Source of the DNA: Lepidurus packardi
Taxonomy: Eukaryota > Arthropoda > Branchiopoda > Notostraca > Triopsidae
Length of the DNA: 64,000 nt
NCBI GenBank assembly: GCA_023053545.1
Contig: JAKZAN010000002.1
Coordinates: 5,812,375-5,876,374 of the forward strand
Direction of reading: 5' to 3'
Positions 62,001 to 64,000 of this stretch are shown one piece after another. The notes beneath the pieces were generated by a model. The model saw nothing but the letters and a program-made list of their open reading frames with translations. It searched no databases and had not been told where the DNA came from. The translations under genes and the position numbers were made by a program. The first letter of the stretch is position 1. The number at the start of each line of letters is the position of its first letter.

Positions 62001-64000
62001 CTTCTAAAGAAATAGGAAGATTTAACAATTCATCGTAATCACGGAGGCAGAAGCTTTATCAGATTCACTTCCAACTGGGTTCATTCCGGGAAGATGGGCC
62101 GAGTTGGCAAAGATTGACTTCCGAAAAGTAAAAACCAACATCTGGCCATGAATTCTTACTTATGGAGGCTTATCCACTTGGTAAGCTAAAAAATGCCTTT
62201 ACTTTTCTCCACCTTTCTTCTTAACGAGCTTTATAGGCTTGTCAAGGTGGTAAATTTTGGTAGCTTCTCTTGTACCTGAATAACAAATTCGGCATGCCAT
62301 TCATACACCCCCTAATGGATCTTTTGTTCCTCAAGAAGCCCCTCCTTTCATAAAAGCAAATAAGAATAAATAAGAAATTTCTTCCACTACCGCGCCATTC
62401 AAAAGTATTTGAACTTTTCCACGGATTCCATTTGAACTTTCTATCTATGTCCTGGAAATGCTTTAAAAAATGTTGTGGAAGGTTCCTGCGACACAAAAAC
62501 TGATATATTAAGTCAGATTGCGTAAGATTGGATAAAATACGTCACTTTTTTTATGCTACCAAACAGAACAGACATCCGGGGGACTCGGTAAGACGCGAAC
62601 AAGAAATCTTTCAAATTTCAGGCGAGACCAATTTTTTTTTGTAGGGGTTCATCTGTCACTCATTTCTGCTCAAGTATGCCCTTGCAATCTGAGTTTTTCA
62701 GGTTGATTTAACAATTTTCATCAAGATTATATTATGCAGTGTAAAGGGACTTCTAATCCCTTATGCAAGATTTCGTAAGAATGTTAACCGAGTTGGTTTC
62801 TTTACTGCTGCTCTGTTTAATCTCTCTTACAAGTCTGTTTCATAATAAATTATTCCAGCTTGCCTCTAAGGCCTACATCTCTGTTACGAAAGGACAGAAC
62901 TCGTAAATTTCCGCCCAGAAAGGCGCGAAAGAAGGTTTTCCTGTAGAAACTGAGGTTTCTTCGGCCTTGTCATTACACTAAGTACCTAGTTAACATTCAG
63001 CCGTGGCCATTTGTTGGCTTGTTAGGGTATACGGTCTAATGCAAAACGCATGAGACAACGTAGAGGTGAAGCCGGGCCTACGAATGAACCTTGAACTGGC
63101 TTGTTTTTTGTCTTGTTCTTTTTTCTTTGGCTAAAAAGGAAAAGAAAACTTGGTTAAAGGAAAGGCTCGACAAAAGCTAACACCGACTTTTTGGGCTTAA
63201 GCATAGCTCCCAGCAGGATTTCCAAGGCCAGTCTGAAGAGAGCTGTGTTAGTTAACGAAGAAGACCTCACGCCAAACCACACAACAAGAAAAGGTGCTTG
63301 TCTTTCCGGGGATGAAAAATACAAAAGACTTGGACTCCCTCCTTTCCTGTTTCCTCTAGAAATGTTTTGGGTTATTGATTTTTACTAGCTCTAGATGCCT
63401 GAATGTTAAAAAATACACAAAAGCTTGAAAAGCTTCTAATCTAAATTAAAGATCTTAAGTATAAGTTTCATCATAACTCCCACAATGTCTTGGAAACCTC
63501 CAAAAGGCGCTCCATTACAACCGCAAGGAGAATATCAGTTTACCATCTCATTCTTGAATCCGAGAAGCGAGACACTCGCAATTTGAAGCCTTATTCACTA
63601 ACCTACATCATACGAGATAAAAAAAGCCCTCATTTTCAAAGGTAGGCCTTTCGTTCTAAAGGTTTTGCAAACGGAAATATGATTCGGGATGGCTTGAAGA
63701 ATTAAAGGCTCAGAAAAAAATTTGGTCCCCAAAAGCGCACTGAACGCCATCTAGTGGTGTTTTACAAACGCTTTCGTTAGTGAATGAATAGCATGGAATT
63801 TAGGCGCGCCTTACATTCCTTTGTCTGTAATCCAGAGAAAGATTCGTTTTTTCCCGGTTTCCTAAGAAGTTTGTGAGCTATCGTTTAGAATCAACTCCTT
63901 CCTCTACTATACGGAGCTAAGTATTACCATTTCAGTTGCTCAATTTACTCAGGAAGTTTCAAGAATAACGTTGCGCCAGGCATAGATCGGAATTCGACAC
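59045..64000. other. Gene-poor right end
   Basis: Nearly 5 kb with only short, unrelated open frames on both strands. I see no conserved protein, structural RNA, or transposon ends. A local AT-rich block lies at about 60660-60960. Confidence 0.4.

Overview
The window is nuclear DNA of an intron-dense, compact animal genome. Coding exons are short and split by GT-AG introns of mostly 50-75 bp, the gene set is metazoan (gp210 nucleoporin, Ras, ARHGAP20-like RhoGAP, FNDC4/5-like FN3 protein), and there are no operons. The presence of MSH5, an ARMC9 homologue and a calcyphosine, with AT-rich tiny introns, fits an arthropod outside the flies. A small crustacean is my best guess, not a determination.

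Layout, left to right. (1) 1-3.8 kb: an ARMC9-like gene (+) that stops after the LisH/coiled-coil region, convergent with a complete calcyphosine-like EF-hand gene (-). Their stop codons are 37 bp apart. (2) 5.1-12.0 kb: PHGDH (-), then an FNDC4/5-like single-pass FN3 protein (-). (3) 15.4-19.2 kb: a LITAF-domain gene (+), an SLC19 vitamin transporter (-) and MPC1 (+). (4) 19.6-28.7 kb: a full 28-exon gp210/NUP210 gene (-), head to head with MSH5 (+, 28.9-33.2 kb) across 259 bp. (5) 34.4-35.7 kb: a classical Ras (-). (6) 36.8-49.5 kb: an ARHGAP20-like gene (-) with PH, RA, RhoGAP and a very long Ser/Pro-rich tail. Two upstream exons look like the end of a DH (RhoGEF) domain, and there is a likely alternative first exon. 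(7) 49.5-64 kb: 14 kb with almost no recognisable coding sequence except one small unknown two-exon candidate near 58.6 kb.

All recognised genes were assembled by hand from exon phases and splice sites. In PHGDH, NUP210, MSH5, Ras, SLC19, MPC1, LITAF, CAPSL and FNDC-like, every exon junction keeps frame and the protein length is close to the family norm, so these genes look intact. The window also holds two short inverted-repeat elements (a pogo/Tigger-type MITE whose end forms an MSH5 splice donor, and a 165-bp TA-flanked MITE), a three-copy 215-bp tandem repeat and a 150-bp tandem duplication.

Most neighbours have unrelated housekeeping roles: serine synthesis, pyruvate import, vitamin uptake, nuclear pore, meiotic crossing-over and small-GTPase signalling. 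Two pairings may carry meaning. ARMC9-like and CAPSL both belong to cilium-associated families, and Ras sits next to a RhoGAP with a Ras-association domain.
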